Source: Gaiellasilicea sp963749515 (GTDB taxonomy: Bacteria > Actinomycetota > Thermoleophilia > Gaiellales > Gaiellaceae). From it: a stretch of DNA of 64,000 nt. Positions 63,695-64,000 of the stretch are shown here, piece after piece. The stretch covers positions 1 through 64,000 of the forward strand of contig CAVVMR010000010.1 of NCBI GenBank assembly GCA_963749515.1. The letters are read 5' to 3'. A model generated the notes under the pieces. The model did no database searches and was not told where the DNA came from. It saw nothing but the letters and a program-made list of their open reading frames with translations. Within the stretch, counting starts at the first letter, position 1. The number at the start of each line of letters is the position of its first letter. A program made the translations under genes and the position numbers.

Positions 63695-64000
63695 ATGAGG
63701 ATGCCGCCCGGTCGTTTCGCAGCAGGAGTGGGACGCTGCACGCGAGGACCTGCTGGTGAAGGAGAAGGAGCTGACCCGCGCCCGCGATGCACTGGCCGCC
63801 GAGCGCCGCCGGATGCCGCGGATGGAGGTGGACAAGGACTACGCGTTCGAGGGCCCGGATGGCCCGGTGAGCCTGCTCGACCTGTTCGAAGGGCGCCGGC
63901 AGCTGATCGTCTACCGCTTCTTCTTCGAGCCCGGCGTCGCCGACTGGCCCAAGGGTGGCTGCCCCGGTTGCTCGATGGTCGGCGATCAGATCGCCCACCC
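63695..64000 (+). pseudogene. DUF899-type thioredoxin-like gene, 5' frameshift, runs off the window
   Basis: ATG 63695 follows GAAGGAGGAGGAAT. Five codons (MRMPP) are followed by an extra G at 63710. Reading then resumes as VVSQQEWDAAREDLLVKEKELTRARDALAAERRRMPRMEVDKDYAFEGPDGPVSLLDLFEGRRQLIVYRFFFEPGVADWPKGGCPGC, typical of DUF899 (a thioredoxin-fold family with the Cys-x-x-Cys pair GGCPGC). The 3' part lies outside the window. The single inserted base may be an assembly error, since the remaining frame is well conserved. Confidence 0.75.

Noticed and set aside
1..64000. CRISPR array, insertion-sequence transposase, prophage structural genes or rRNA
   Set aside because: No regular spaced repeats, DDE transposase motifs, phage head or tail genes or rRNA segments were recognised.

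Overview
The window is a GC-rich chromosome segment from an actinobacterium, most likely a soil or sediment member of Thermoleophilia (Gaiellales/Solirubrobacterales-like). The class is an inference. It rests on GC-rich codon use, many ATGA/GTGA gene overlaps and GTG starts, tRNA genes without an encoded CCA, a NucS-type mismatch endonuclease and a split LigD repair system. Genes are densely packed, and the only gene-free stretch over 300 bases lies near 7.33-7.73 kb.

Layout. 1-7.0 kb is an accessory, decayed region: an exported propeller-like protein, an ECF sigma factor with a frameshifted membrane partner, a sigma-factor stump fused to the tail of an unrelated exported protein, two small exported proteins, an aminoglycoside-phosphotransferase-like kinase and a truncated tyrosine integrase beside tRNA-Ser(CGA). 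7.0-10.5 kb holds two tRNA-Ser genes, a candidate structured RNA, groES and a polar amino-acid ABC operon. 10.5-26 kb holds the LigD polymerase and ligase as separate genes, a PspC/kinase/regulator envelope-stress module, a small HTH-membrane-M23 peptidase operon, a FabF-like synthase and two more sensor kinases. 26-35.5 kb holds a branched-chain amino-acid ABC system (livHMGF) and, behind a divergent promoter with a clear operator-like palindrome, a substrate-binding protein, an SRPBCC protein, an XRE-cupin regulator, a class V aminotransferase and an alpha/beta hydrolase. 35.5-41 kb holds tRNA-Ser(TGA), a 50-codon gene, lysC (with a likely internal beta-subunit start), serS, a HAD phosphatase and a membrane protein fused in frame to a c-type cytochrome. 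41-48.4 kb holds a sigma factor with a membrane-spanning tail, a metallo-hydrolase, an O-methyltransferase, nucS, two medium-chain dehydrogenases, a broken MFS transporter, a DUF1996 protein and tRNA-Ala(CGC). 48.5-63.6 kb is a nutrient-scavenging cluster: a creatininase-family amidohydrolase, two dipeptide-type binding proteins, two permease pairs sharing one ATPase pair, an M20 dipeptidase, an M24 aminopeptidase, an LLM oxidoreductase, RidA and a DAO-type amine oxidase. The window ends inside a DUF899 gene.

How the genes work together. The 48.5-63.6 kb cluster looks like import of a peptide or cyclic amide, hydrolysis inside the cell, oxidation of the released amino acid and RidA clean-up of the imine. 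The 27-35.5 kb block looks like import plus catabolism of an amino-acid-like compound under local XRE-cupin control. Three serine isoacceptor tRNAs and seryl-tRNA synthetase lie within 31 kb.

Caution. At least five coding breaks caused by one base or one codon are visible (near 2720, 4083, 9604, 46265/46906 and 63710), besides the truncated sigma factor and integrase. Some may be assembly errors rather than true pseudogenes, so the affected genes are described as reconstructed reading frames.
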